A DNA stretch of 44,365 nt from Phaeobacter sp. (GTDB lineage: Bacteria > Pseudomonadota > Alphaproteobacteria > Rhodobacterales > Rhodobacteraceae): positions 1 to 44,365 of the forward strand of contig NZ_JAJDWC010000035.1 of the NCBI RefSeq assembly GCF_022825805.1, in the 5' to 3' direction. Positions 10,201 through 18,405 of this stretch are shown here, in pieces (the first letter of the stretch is position 1; the number at the start of each line of letters is the position of its first letter). Below the pieces are notes generated by a model that was not told where the DNA came from, ran no database searches, and saw only the letters and a list, made by a program, of their open reading frames with translations. Position numbers and translations under genes: made by a program.

Positions 10201-10960
10201 TTCCGTCCGGATCTTTTACGTAGACAGTTGTCTCGTAAGAACCATCTGGGGGCAGGTTGGTGACGGGGAAGTTGGCGACCCAAATCCCGTCGTCGTTGAC
10301 GACAACGGTTTCTGTGATGGTTCCAAACGTCACTTCAACAGTTGATCCAGGTGCCCCTGTCCCGCTTACAACCACATCTTCTGTTGTGGAGCCTGCCACT
10401 GTGTAGGTCGCGTCCGGATTGTCGACGGTTGGGGTGATGGGGCCACCGCCACCTCCTCCGCCGCCACCACCGCCACCACCAATGATTGCGGCAGCACCCA
10501 CGACGCCTGCTGCGGCGCCTGCGCCGCCAAGACCACCAACAAGCGGCGCGACCAGAGGCGCCACAACGGGTTCGATGCGGTCCACATCGAGGAACACCAT
10601 ATCGTCATAGGCGCTCCACTTGCCGCCGAGATCCAGGGGCTCGTAGCTGGCATAGAGCATGCCATCAGTACGATCCTCCAGCACCACTTCGATGAAGTTA
10701 CCCTCTTCACTCAGGAAGAGGTTTTTGCCGCCCGTGGCGCCCGTGTCGTAGAACCCATCCAGGATGATGACCTGACCATCCAGCAGCGTGATATGGAGAT
10801 CCGACCCGCGGCGCGCGTAGCTTTCTACGTCGGCTGGCGACAGATTAAGGGAAATGTCCTTGGCCTGTGAGACTTCGATGACAGCCTGGCCTTCATCCGC
10901 AGAGGTGCCATGCTGTTTCGTGCCCGCCATATCGCGGACGATGTATCCAACCATGCTCAT
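7253..10960 (-). CDS. BapA-like large repeat adhesin, type I secretion substrate
   Basis: A 1235-residue surface or biofilm adhesin. Residues 1-130 resemble the BapA prefix-like N-terminal domain (SLNLSPADVESYARRGSDL, then LLDGQVIILDGFY). Next come a hydrophobic Gly/Ala stretch and a run of 13 glycines (161-173). One diverged Ig-like domain follows at about 180-270, then eight bacterial Ig-like repeats of about 97 residues to about 1043, each with motifs like GVTLTGTAEAGATV, NWSA and TATDAAGNT. The last 190 residues contain a DDDRIDL segment and end in hydrophobic LVDPDVQVQGVI, fitting an uncleaved C-terminal secretion signal. The upstream ribosome site is weak, so ATGs at residues 3 or 11 could also be used. 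All three exporter genes follow on the same strand. Confidence 0.88.
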   Translation of the reverse strand: MSMVGYIVRDMAGTKQHGTSADEGQAVIEVSQAKDISLNLSPADVESYARRGSDLHITLLDGQVIILDGFYDTGATGGKNLFLSEEGNFIEVVLEDRTDGMLYASYEPLDLGGKWSAYDDMVFLDVDRIEPVVAPLVAPLVGGLGGAGAAAGVVGAAAIIGGGGGGGGGGGGGPITPTVDNPDATYTVAGSTTEDVVVSGTGAPGSTVEVTFGTITETVVVNDDGIWVANFPVTNLPPDGSYETTVYVKDPDGNEFNLDGPSVLIDTTPPPVAVDVVEGDDHINYIEVADGVTISGTGEAGASVSVLFQGITRTTTVGDDGTWSVDYATGEIATGIYTSTIEITSADAVGNTTTVSHTVAVDTETRVTINTQVGDDHVINGAEQAAGVTLTGTAEAGSSVVVTLQGVSRTVTADAGGNWSASYLSSEIATGTYDAAVSAVATDTSGNVSSTSTTIPVDTETQAALDAVQAGDGVISAPEIANGVTLTGTAEAGATVVVTLEGTSRTVTASSQGVWSADFASNEIPAGEYDANVSVTATDVVGNTATTTGTVRVDTATAVTLSNPLAGDNFISGAEATNGLNLTGTAEAGATVVVTLGTASRTVTADSQGNWSAAFAGSDIADGTYDTTVTAAATDPYGNTATTSTTISVDTTINVGLDAGQAGGDDMVNGAEAAAGVTLTGTAEAAATVAVTFQGVTRTVTADAQGRWSAPFAANEIAQSAVAYDSPVSVTATDAAGNTETTSGVIRVDTSTSVSIDANQAGGDNIVNQAEAQAGVTLTGSAEPGATVLVTVAGVTRTASVASNGDWSATFEAGSLAAGEYNTSVTVSSTDAAGNTASASSSLRVDTVAGTVALSPDPIEIDDVINAVERADGVEISGSATPGLTVTVGLGTATRQVVAANDGNWSTTFPAATIPTGTQTLPITASITDDAGNSASVSDTVALDTLVTPLSVQPNQTADDIVTKAEQQAGVTFSGTVEVGSSVKVVIEGQEVPATVDGAGNWTVVVPESAIPSGERQVTATITATDAAGNERSISEQFTVDTEVDEATIYALKVNGDGILELETQDATDNYTVNTLNPNGTVGAPAATRTVDPQDGTEFTFGTPIPDGTHLVLSRSDALGNTSSTLVVFEDNATNSGVLDHASIGQFDIDSIDLQFATDVNLTLTEADIKSLSGNSNTLTIHSGSNDDDRIDLTGTGAVSAGTQQVGNENYNVYTIGNDGTTLLVDPDVQVQGVI
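7832..10423 (-). repeat. Nine tandem Ig-like domain repeats within the adhesin gene
   Basis: About 290-base units in register with the reading frame. Units two to nine each begin near a motif such as GDNFISGAE or GDDMVNGAE and end in a VDT(E/T) linker. The most N-terminal unit is more diverged. The nucleotide copies are clearly related but not identical, which argues for old duplication plus drift. Unit number could still change by recombination. Confidence 0.8.
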
Positions 10961-11651
10961 TCTATATACCGCTCGTCAATGGACCGATACGCCCGAAATA
11001 TGGACGCAAAGGTTGCCTGTTTGTGTGCTCATTGACCGTCTCCGCGGCCATATTGGTGGTATACTGAGGCCATGTATTATGGCTTGTCTAGGCTGGCGTG
11101 CGTAAAAACGGCCCGAAAATATCAAGGTGTGGCCAAATTGTAGCCAGTATTGAACCTCGTTTGCGCAGGCTTGATGATTAACCAATCCGCGCGGCCCATC
11201 CGCGCAGACCACTGTTTTTGCGCGATTGGCTGTGTTGGGCGCACTTTGGGTGTGGTTTGCCCTGTTTTTCTGGTCTTTTCAGCTTTGGCGGCAGTTCATG
11301 TGCGGCCGGAATTGAGTGTAGATTTCACCGGTGCCTCGCCGATGTGTGAACGGATGTTCTATTAAAAGTGTCTGGCAATTAACCAAAAACATACCAGTTT
11401 AAGTTAGGAACAAAGGTAGAATTGGTGTAGACTTGGTACGAAGTTCACGACGCCGAATTCCGGGACCAGACCCGTACGCCACCACAGAACGTGGCGCGTT
11501 GGCCTTACTTACGCCTGTATCGGCGCCGAGCAGAATTCATACGACTTATACACGCGGACAATCTTTGGCCCTCGCGCTGGGCGTGCTCTGTCTGTGTGAA
11601 CGATTGAACCCCAGGAGGAATGGCGCGCAGTAACTAGGAGGTTAGAGCCAG
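10961..11651. other. Long divergent intergenic region (adhesin / prkA)
   Basis: About 690 bases with no convincing gene. It must hold the promoters for the adhesin operon (leftward) and prkA (rightward), and is more AT-rich than its flanks around 11340-11430. Single TTAACC motifs occur near 11177 and 11381. A hairpin CGCCAC-(8)-GTGGCG lies near 11478-11497. Two Shine-Dalgarno-like AGGAGG motifs occur at 11613 and 11636, and the second serves prkA. The length suggests a long leader or several regulators. Confidence 0.5.
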
Positions 11652-13586
11652 ATGAAAGACATTGCCGAACTCTTTGCCGAGCAATACGGCGAAACGCGCG
11701 AGCAAGAGATGTCATTGCAGGACTATCTGAACGGATGTCGGGATGATCCTGGAATGTATGCAAATGTCGCCGAACGCATGCTGAAGGCGATTGGCAAAGA
11801 AGAACTGGTCGATACCTCTAAAGATGCGCGTTTGGGTCCGATTTTCCAAAACCGTACAATCAAACGATACGCTGCGTTCGAAGACTTCTATGGTATGGAA
11901 GACACGATTGAGCGGATTGTCGGATATTTCCGTCATGCGGCGCAGGGCCTGGAGGAGCGCAAGCAGATCCTTTACCTGCTCGGTCCGGTCGGGGGCGGAA
12001 AATCCTCTCTCGCCGAGCGTTTGAAGCGTTTGGTCGAGGATCAGCCAATTTATGTTCTGAAAGCTGGTGACCAACTGTCGCCGATTTTCGAAAGCCCGTT
12101 GGGGCTGTTTGATCCGGTGCGCATGGGCAAAATCCTGGCGGAGGAATATGGCATCGCGCAGCACCGTTTGCCAGGGCTTATGTCGCCTTGGGCGGTGCAG
12201 CGACTGGATGAATTTGGCGGCGATATCAACAAGTTCTCAGTTGTGCGCCTGTATCCATCGCGTCTGCGCCGAATCTGTGTGGCCAAGGTGGAGCCAGGCG
12301 ATGAGAACAACCAGGATATTTCCACATTGGTTGGCAAAGTGGACATCCGCCAGTTGGAGCATTTCAGCCAGGACAACCCCGATGCCTATAGTTTCTCAGG
12401 CGGTTTGAATCGGGCAACGCAGGGCATCCTCGAATTTGTGGAGATGTTCAAAGCCCCGATCAAAATGCTGCACCCGTTGCTCACCGCAACGCAGGAAGGC
12501 AACTACATGGGGACCGAGAGCTTTGGCGCGATCCCTTACACCGGTCTTATCCTTGCCCATTCCAACGAATCTGAATGGCAGCAATTCAAGAATAACAAAA
12601 ACAACGAAGCCTTCATTGACCGGGTTTCGATTGTGAAGGTGCCATATTGTCTTCGGGTTACTGAAGAGGCCAAAATCTATGACAAGTTGATTGAACATAG
12701 CGAACTTGGCTCGGCCCCATGTGCGCCAGAAACCCTAAAGATCTTGTCGCGCTTCTCGGTTTTGACTCGGTTGAAACCGCATGAAAATTCAAACCTTTAC
12801 TCCAAGCTGCGTGTGTATGACGGGGAAAGCCTGAAGGATACGGATCCAAAAGCGAAAACCGTGCAGGAGTATCAGGACCGTGCCGGTGTCGATGAGGGTA
12901 TGAACGGCATTTCGACGAGATTTGCCTTCAAGGTGCTGTCCACAACCTTCAACTTCGACACAGACGAGGTCGCCGCAGATCCGGTTCATTTGATGTATGT
13001 GCTGGAGCAGATGATCAAACGGGAACAGTTCCCGGCCGAAACCGAAGCAAAGTACCTCGCTTTCATCAAAACTGAGCTGGCGCCTCGGTATGAGGAGTTT
13101 ATCGGCAACGAAATACAGAAGGCCTATCTGGAGAGTTACACAGAATACGGCCAGAACGTTTTTGACCGGTATATCTCCTATGCGGACGCCTGGATCGAAG
13201 AGCAGGACTACAAAGACCCCGACACTGGTCAGCTCTATGATCGTGATGTGTTGGATGCGGAGTTGTCGAAGATCGAAAAACCCGTCGGCATCGCCAATCC
13301 AAAAGACTTCCGCAATGAAGTGGTGAAATTTGCCCTGCGCCATAGGGCGAACACCGGCTCCAATCCGGCCTGGAATTCGTATGAAAAGCTGCGTGATGTG
13401 ATCGAAAAACACATGTTCAGTCAGGTCGAAGAGTTACTGCCTGTGATTTCCTTTGGCTCCAAAAAGGACAGCAAAACCGAAGGCAAACACCAAGAGTTCG
13501 TGGAGCGTATGCGCAGCCATGGCTACACGGATCGGCAGGTTCGCCGTTTGGTGGAATGGTACATGCGGGTGAATAAGGCAGGCTAA
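11652..13586 (+). CDS. prkA: PrkA/YeaG-type serine protein kinase (AAA+)
   Basis: A 644-residue PrkA family protein, usual length for the family. An AAA+ core at about 70-390 carries Walker A GPVGGGKS (111-118), and the C-terminal PrkA domain (about 400-640) is the kinase-like part. AGGAGG lies ten bases before the ATG. In Escherichia coli the orthologue YeaG is induced by nitrogen starvation and stationary phase and pairs with YeaH. In Bacillus a PrkA acts on sporulation-linked regulation. The next gene starts 17 bases downstream, and the third gene overlaps the second, so the three form one operon. The substrate of the kinase cannot be told from the sequence. Confidence 0.93.
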   Translation: MKDIAELFAEQYGETREQEMSLQDYLNGCRDDPGMYANVAERMLKAIGKEELVDTSKDARLGPIFQNRTIKRYAAFEDFYGMEDTIERIVGYFRHAAQGLEERKQILYLLGPVGGGKSSLAERLKRLVEDQPIYVLKAGDQLSPIFESPLGLFDPVRMGKILAEEYGIAQHRLPGLMSPWAVQRLDEFGGDINKFSVVRLYPSRLRRICVAKVEPGDENNQDISTLVGKVDIRQLEHFSQDNPDAYSFSGGLNRATQGILEFVEMFKAPIKMLHPLLTATQEGNYMGTESFGAIPYTGLILAHSNESEWQQFKNNKNNEAFIDRVSIVKVPYCLRVTEEAKIYDKLIEHSELGSAPCAPETLKILSRFSVLTRLKPHENSNLYSKLRVYDGESLKDTDPKAKTVQEYQDRAGVDEGMNGISTRFAFKVLSTTFNFDTDEVAADPVHLMYVLEQMIKREQFPAETEAKYLAFIKTELAPRYEEFIGNEIQKAYLESYTEYGQNVFDRYISYADAWIEEQDYKDPDTGQLYDRDVLDAELSKIEKPVGIANPKDFRNEVVKFALRHRANTGSNPAWNSYEKLRDVIEKHMFSQVEELLPVISFGSKKDSKTEGKHQEFVERMRSHGYTDRQVRRLVEWYMRVNKAG

Positions 13587-13603
13587 GAGGAGGCGGATGC
13601 ACC

Positions 13604-14941
13604 ATGCATCACTTTATCGATCGGCGTGCCAATCCAAAGGGAAAGAGTTTGGGGAACCGGCAACGGTTCCTTGAACGCGCTCGCGAGAGTATCAAGGAAC
13701 GCGTCGACAAATCGGTGCGCGACAAATCCATCAAAGATGGAGGAGGCGTGCCCGCAGATGGTGAAAAGGTCACCATCCCATCACGTGGTTTGAAAGAACC
13801 CCGGTTTCATCACGCCGCCAAAGGCGGGCGTCGCCGCCATGTCTTGCCCGGCAACAAAGAATTTGTTGTTGGCGACACCATTCAACGTCCGCAAGGTGGG
13901 GCTGGTCAGGGCAGCAAACAGGCCTCCGAAGATGGGGACGGGTCGGATGAGTTTTCCTTCACCCTCACACGGGATGAGTATCTCGAAATTCTGTTTGATG
14001 GGCTGGAACTGCCAGACCTGGTGCCCAAAGCAACAGTTGAAACCGAAACGGTCGGAACCCGGCGCGCCGGGCTGACCACGGCAGGAACGCCTAACAACCT
14101 CAATTTGATCCGAACCATGCGCAACTCTCTGGGGCGGAGGATCGCTTTGCAACGCCCGTCGCTCAACGCGATTGCAAAATTGCGCAAAGAGGTCGAAGAA
14201 CTGGAGGCACGCGCCCCGCTCACTGAAGAGCAAAAGGCGTTGTTGCAGGACCTGCAAGACAAGCTGATTGCGCTGGAGCGCAAGCGTAAGGTCGTGGGCT
14301 ATATCGATCCTCTTGATCTGCGATATGACACCAGTGTCCCTGAGAAAATCCGCAATTCTCGCGCGGTTGTGTTTTGCCTCATGGATGTGTCCGGCTCGAT
14401 GCAGGAGCGTGAAAAGGATCTCGCCAAACGGTTTTTCTTGCTGCTGCATCTGTTCCTGACCCGCAGCTATGAACACACGGAACTGGTGTTCATCCGTCAC
14501 ACTCATCACGCCCAAGAGGTTGATGAGGAGACCTTCTTTTATGCCCGCGAAACCGGCGGCACCATCGTGTCCACCGCGCTCGACAAAATGCGAGAGATCA
14601 TTTCAGAGCGGTATCCGCCCGACGAATGGAACATCTATGGGGCGCAGGCCTCCGATGGAGAGAACTTCGGCAATGACTCGGCGCGCTGTAAATCGCTGCT
14701 GACCGAGGATTTGCTGCCGGTTTGTCAATATTATGCCTATGTCGAAATCGTCGATGAGGGGGCTGATATGCTGTTGGAGAACCCGGAAGCGGGCGAGGAC
14801 CTCTGGCAGAACTATCGCGAGGTGAAGGCAAAGGCGCGGCATTTCGAAATGCAACGTGTGTCGGACCCCTCGCATATCTATCCGATTTTCCGGGAGTTTT
14901 TCCTTCCAAAAGGCAAAGGGGCGCAGAATGCAGGCAGTTAA
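13604..14941 (+). CDS. YeaH/YhbH family protein (DUF444, VWA-like)
   Basis: A 445-residue DUF444 protein. The N terminus is basic (HHFIDRRANPKGKSLGNRQRF), as in YeaH and sporulation protein YhbH. The middle has charged helices (about 175-225). The C-terminal half is a von Willebrand A-like domain with a MIDAS motif DVSGSM near residue 264, implying a bound divalent metal and a protein partner. GAGGAGG precedes the start. It is nearly always linked to prkA and is thought to work with the kinase, but its biochemical role is not established. The last 14 bases overlap the spoVR start. Confidence 0.92.
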   Translation: MHHFIDRRANPKGKSLGNRQRFLERARESIKERVDKSVRDKSIKDGGGVPADGEKVTIPSRGLKEPRFHHAAKGGRRRHVLPGNKEFVVGDTIQRPQGGAGQGSKQASEDGDGSDEFSFTLTRDEYLEILFDGLELPDLVPKATVETETVGTRRAGLTTAGTPNNLNLIRTMRNSLGRRIALQRPSLNAIAKLRKEVEELEARAPLTEEQKALLQDLQDKLIALERKRKVVGYIDPLDLRYDTSVPEKIRNSRAVVFCLMDVSGSMQEREKDLAKRFFLLLHLFLTRSYEHTELVFIRHTHHAQEVDEETFFYARETGGTIVSTALDKMREIISERYPPDEWNIYGAQASDGENFGNDSARCKSLLTEDLLPVCQYYAYVEIVDEGADMLLENPEAGEDLWQNYREVKAKARHFEMQRVSDPSHIYPIFREFFLPKGKGAQNAGS

Positions 14942-16442
14942 ACCTGGGTCCAAGCCGCTGTTTACGGGACCGGAATGGACGTTTGAACTGTTGGAGACGG
15001 CGCGGGATGCGATCGAAGCCATCGCTTTGGAAGATCTCGGTCTGGATGTGTACCCAAACCAGATAGAAATTATCTCGGCCGAACAAATGCTGGATGCCTA
15101 TTCCTGTGTTGGCTTGCCGCTGATGTACCAACATTGGTCTTTTGGCAAACATTTCGCACGAGATGAGGCGCTGTACCGAACGGGTCGACAAGGTCTGGCC
15201 TATGAGATCGTGATCAATTCCAACCCCTGCATCAGCTACAATATGGAAGAAAACACCATGGCGATGCAGACGCTTGTCATGGCGCATGCTGCCTTTGGCC
15301 ACAATCATTTCTTTAAAAACAACTATTTGTTCCAGCAGTGGACCGATGCGGCTGGCATTCACGACTATCTGGCATTTGCAAAGAACTATATCGCGGCCTG
15401 CGAGGAGCGATACGGTTTGTCCGCGGTGGAAGAGGTGTTGGATGCAGCCCACGCTCTGCAGGCGCAGGGGGTCTTCCGGTATGGTCGGCCACCCAAACCC
15501 ACCATCCAGGAACGCGAGGCCATGCAGCGGGTCCGCGAAGGCCACGAAAGTGCGATGAGCCTGCTGGATCTTTGGACCGATGCCACGTTGGGGCGTGACA
15601 AACGGGCAGCATCAGATTTCGACGCAGAAGCCAGCAGTCGGCGCAAACGGATGAATTTGCCGCAAGAGAACCTGCTGTATTTTCTAGAAAAACACAGCCC
15701 TGTTCTGGAGCCGTGGCAATGTGAAATCCTTCGGATTGTGCGGATGCTGGCGCAGTATCTCTATCCCCAAAAACAGACGAAAGTGATGAACGAAGGCTGC
15801 GCGACCTTTGTGCATTATTACATTATCAACAAGCTGTTTGAGCAGGGGCGCCTGACCGAAGGTGCCTATATGGAGATGATGCACAGCCACACCAATGTGG
15901 TTCTGCAGCCCGAGTTTGATGACCCACGGTATTCGGGCATCAACCCTTATGCGCTGGGCTTTGCCATGATGCAGGATATTCGCCGCATTTGCGAAACCCC
16001 AACGGAGGAAGATCGCGAATGGTTCCCGGATTTCGCCGGTGATCCGGACTGGCGGCGCGTGATGCGAGAGGCCTGGGCAAACTACCGCGACGAGAGCTTT
16101 ATCCAGCAGTTTCTGTCGCCGCATTTGATCCGCAAATTCAAACTGTTCACCCTCGCTGATGACAGTGAGCAATCGCATTTGATTGTCAGCCAAATCCACA
16201 ATCGTAGCGGTTACAAAGCCGTGCGGCGAGATCTGGCGAAGTCTTATGATCTTGCTTATTTAGAGCCTGATATCCAGGTCACGGACGCAGATCTGAAAGG
16301 GGACCGGAAGCTGAAGTTGACCCATCATGTGCGGGACGGCATTCATCTCGCAGAAGAAGACAGCGAAGAAGTCCTGCGGCATCTGCGTCGGCTGTGGGGG
16401 TACGATGTGAACATGGACGCGGTCGAAAACAGAACGATCTGA
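14928..16442 (+). CDS. spoVR: SpoVR family protein
   Basis: A 504-residue SpoVR/YcgB family protein. I chose the ATG at 14928 (MQAVKPGSKPLFTGPEWTFE), within the end of yeaH, because family similarity begins there and not in the longer frame. Conserved features include YPNQIEIISAEQMLD, SYNMEENTMAMQ, the His-rich AFGHNHFF, and MNEGCATFVHYYI near residue 290. In Bacillus SpoVR affects spore cortex formation. In non-sporulating bacteria it travels with prkA and yeaH as a starvation/stress module with unknown mechanism. No membrane segment or signal peptide is visible. Confidence 0.93.
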   Translation: MQAVKPGSKPLFTGPEWTFELLETARDAIEAIALEDLGLDVYPNQIEIISAEQMLDAYSCVGLPLMYQHWSFGKHFARDEALYRTGRQGLAYEIVINSNPCISYNMEENTMAMQTLVMAHAAFGHNHFFKNNYLFQQWTDAAGIHDYLAFAKNYIAACEERYGLSAVEEVLDAAHALQAQGVFRYGRPPKPTIQEREAMQRVREGHESAMSLLDLWTDATLGRDKRAASDFDAEASSRRKRMNLPQENLLYFLEKHSPVLEPWQCEILRIVRMLAQYLYPQKQTKVMNEGCATFVHYYIINKLFEQGRLTEGAYMEMMHSHTNVVLQPEFDDPRYSGINPYALGFAMMQDIRRICETPTEEDREWFPDFAGDPDWRRVMREAWANYRDESFIQQFLSPHLIRKFKLFTLADDSEQSHLIVSQIHNRSGYKAVRRDLAKSYDLAYLEPDIQVTDADLKGDRKLKLTHHVRDGIHLAEEDSEEVLRHLRRLWGYDVNMDAVENRTI

Positions 16443-16483
16443 TCCCCGTCGTTTAGGGTCAAACGTGGTTCAAAGCTGAGGGG

Positions 16484-17182
16484 CTAAAGATCGGCACTCA
16501 GCTGGTCGGCTAGCGCCGCCTTGGCCCCTAGAATGTGGGTGGCTGTCAATTCCGCTGCGAGATCAGCGTTTTGCTCTTTGCAGGCCTTCAGGATCGCACG
16601 GTGTTCAGCGTTGGTTTTTGATAGGCCGTCGCTCATCAGAAGCTGCGCTCGCAGATAGCGATCAATCCGGTCGATTAGACCGTCAACGATTTCCATGTGA
16701 TAGGGCAGTCCGCTGGTGCTGTAGAGCGTGGTGTGAAACTGCCGATTGAGCGCTCCCCACTTCATGGGATCCGTGCAGCGCGCAAACGCTTCCAGATCGG
16801 ACCGGGCTGTGTGTAGCGTTTCTGCGGTCATATTCGGGACGGCAGCGCGGATGATGTCTGCCTCGAGTTTGGCTCTGAGGTCAAAAATCTCTGCAGCGTC
16901 ATGCATCGACAAGGTTGCAACAACGGCACCTTTGTAGCGCTGCGTGGTCACGAGCCCTTGCTGTTCCAATCGGGCAATGGCTTCGCGCACCGGAAACCGG
17001 GACGTTTTGAACGCTTTGGCGATTTCATCCTGGCGTAGTGGCGTGCGGTCTTTCAGGTCACCAGTGATGATGGCCTTGCGCAGGGCCCGAAATATGATCG
17101 TGGCCGCCGTTTCAGTTTGCGAGATATCCACGGCCTGAAAGTCCAAAATCCGATCCTCTGGTGGGGTGACGATGGCCACCAC
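16484..17182 (-). CDS. GntR family transcriptional regulator (FCD/FadR subfamily)
   Basis: A 232-residue repressor-type regulator. The N-terminal winged helix at about 25-95 has the usual pattern (LRQDEIAKAFKTSRFPVREAIARLEQQGLV). The C-terminal FCD helical domain (about 100-225) normally binds a small organic acid with a metal held by His/Asp residues; His152 in NRQFHTTLY and His197 in NAEHRAI fit such ligands. It converges on spoVR and lies 107 bases beyond the end of adhI, past a terminator, so it is its own unit. The ligand and targets cannot be deduced; the neighbouring formaldehyde dehydrogenase is one candidate target. Confidence 0.88.
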   Translation of the reverse strand: MVAIVTPPEDRILDFQAVDISQTETAATIIFRALRKAIITGDLKDRTPLRQDEIAKAFKTSRFPVREAIARLEQQGLVTTQRYKGAVVATLSMHDAAEIFDLRAKLEADIIRAAVPNMTAETLHTARSDLEAFARCTDPMKWGALNRQFHTTLYSTSGLPYHMEIVDGLIDRIDRYLRAQLLMSDGLSKTNAEHRAILKACKEQNADLAAELTATHILGAKAALADQLSADL

Positions 17183-17234
17183 TATGCCGTTCGTGTTGCA
17201 TCTGTTCCAGTCTGGAAACCACCGTTCAGCCCAA

Positions 17235-17265
17235 CAAAAAACGCAGGCTCAGGAGCCTGCGTTTT
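17235..17265 (-). terminator. Rho-independent terminator after adhI
   Basis: On the minus strand a perfect eight to nine base-pair stem (CGCAGGCTC/GAGCCTGCG) with a short loop is followed by TTTTTT. It lies 25 bases after the adhI stop. The other strand also has a four-T tail, so it may work weakly both ways. Confidence 0.85.
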
Positions 17266-17289
17266 GAGATATCGCCGTGGGGGCTGTGA

Positions 17290-18405
17290 TCAGAATTCGA
17301 CGACAGCGCGGATCGATTTGCCCTCGTGCATCAGATCAAAACCCTTGTTGATGTCATCGAGCGGCAGTTTGTGGGTGATCATCGGATCGATTTCGATTTT
17401 TCCATCCATGTACCAATCGACGATCTTGGGCACATCGGTCCGCCCGGAAGCACCACCAAATGCTGTGCCGCGCCAGCTGCGCCCGGTGACCAGCTGGAAG
17501 GGACGGGTGGAGATTTCCGCACCGGCTGGTGCCACGCCGATGATGATGGATTCGCCCCAACCTTTGTGTGCGGCCTCGAGTGCGGTGCGCATGACGTTGA
17601 CGTTGCCTGTCGCATCAAAGGTGTAATCGGCGCCGCCGCCGGTCAGTTCCACCAGATGAGCAACCAGATCGCCGTCCACATCGGCCGGGTTTACAAAATC
17701 TGTCATGCCAAAATGTTTGGCCATGTCAACTTTGCCAGGGTTCAGGTCGACGCCAACAATCTGATCGGCACCTGCAAGGCGCAGACCCTGGATCACATTG
17801 AGACCAATACCACCGAGGCCAAACACGATGGCGCGCGATCCAATCTCAACCTTAGCGGTGTTGATCACCGCGCCAATGCCGGTGGTGACGCCACAGCCGA
17901 TGTAGCAGATTTTATCAAATGGCGCGTCTTTGCGAACCTTTGCCAGGGCAATTTCGGGCACCACGGTGTGGTTCGCAAAGGTCGAGCAGCCCATGTAGTG
18001 GTGGATTGGCGTGCCATCCAGCATGGAAAACCGTGTCGAACCGTCGGGCAAAAGGCCTTGCCCCTGCGTGGAGCGGATGGCCTGGCAGAGGTTTGTTTTT
18101 GGATTCAGGCAGTATTCGCATTCGCGGCATTCGGGCGTGTAAAGCGGGATGACATGATCGCCCACTTCAAGCGTGGTGACACCTTCGCCGACTTCGACGA
18201 CCACGCCTGCGCCTTCGTGCCCCAGGATAGCTGGGAAAATCCCTTCTGGGTCGTCGCCGGAACGGGTGAATTCATCAGTGTGGCACAGACCAGTTGCTTT
18301 GATTTCAACCAGAACTTCCCCTTTCTTGGGGCCTTCCAGATTGACCTCCATCACCTCAAGCGGTTTCCCTGGGGCGACAGCCACCGCGGCGCGGGTACGG
18401 ATCAT
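17290..18405 (-). CDS. adhI: S-(hydroxymethyl)glutathione dehydrogenase (class III alcohol dehydrogenase)
   Basis: A 371-residue zinc alcohol dehydrogenase that oxidises the glutathione adduct of formaldehyde to S-formylglutathione with NAD+. The same enzyme also reduces S-nitrosoglutathione. Catalytic zinc ligands are Cys41 (GLCHTDEFT), His63 (GHEGAG) and Cys171 (GCGVTTG). Structural zinc ligands are Cys93, 96, 99 and 107. The Rossmann motif is FGLGGIGLN near 195-203. An AAGGAA ribosome site precedes the ATG. The S-formylglutathione hydrolase that usually follows is not next to it here. The cytoplasmic enzyme supports growth on methylated compounds such as DMSP or choline breakdown products. 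Confidence 0.95.
   Translation of the reverse strand: MIRTRAAVAVAPGKPLEVMEVNLEGPKKGEVLVEIKATGLCHTDEFTRSGDDPEGIFPAILGHEGAGVVVEVGEGVTTLEVGDHVIPLYTPECRECEYCLNPKTNLCQAIRSTQGQGLLPDGSTRFSMLDGTPIHHYMGCSTFANHTVVPEIALAKVRKDAPFDKICYIGCGVTTGIGAVINTAKVEIGSRAIVFGLGGIGLNVIQGLRLAGADQIVGVDLNPGKVDMAKHFGMTDFVNPADVDGDLVAHLVELTGGGADYTFDATGNVNVMRTALEAAHKGWGESIIIGVAPAGAEISTRPFQLVTGRSWRGTAFGGASGRTDVPKIVDWYMDGKIEIDPMITHKLPLDDINKGFDLMHEGKSIRAVVEF

Noticed and set aside
7031-10345. Long plus-strand open frames (455, 324 and 513 codons) opposite the adhesin gene
   Set aside because: They mirror the repeated, Gly/Thr/Ala-rich codons of the adhesin on the other strand. Their predicted proteins are Cys/Gly/Asp-rich or Val/Thr/Pro-rich with periodic copies and have no ribosome sites, so they are shadows.
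7832-10423. Regular repeats that could suggest a CRISPR array
   Set aside because: The period is about 290 bases, the copies are diverged and all stay in the adhesin reading frame. They are protein domain repeats.
11177-11386. TTAACC motifs as CtrA binding sites
   Set aside because: A full CtrA site needs TTAA-N7-TTAA. Only single halves are present, about 200 bases apart, so the claim is not supported.
16484-18405. GntR regulator and adhI as one operon
   Set aside because: A strong terminator lies between adhI and the GntR gene, with adhI upstream. The GntR gene has its own start region.
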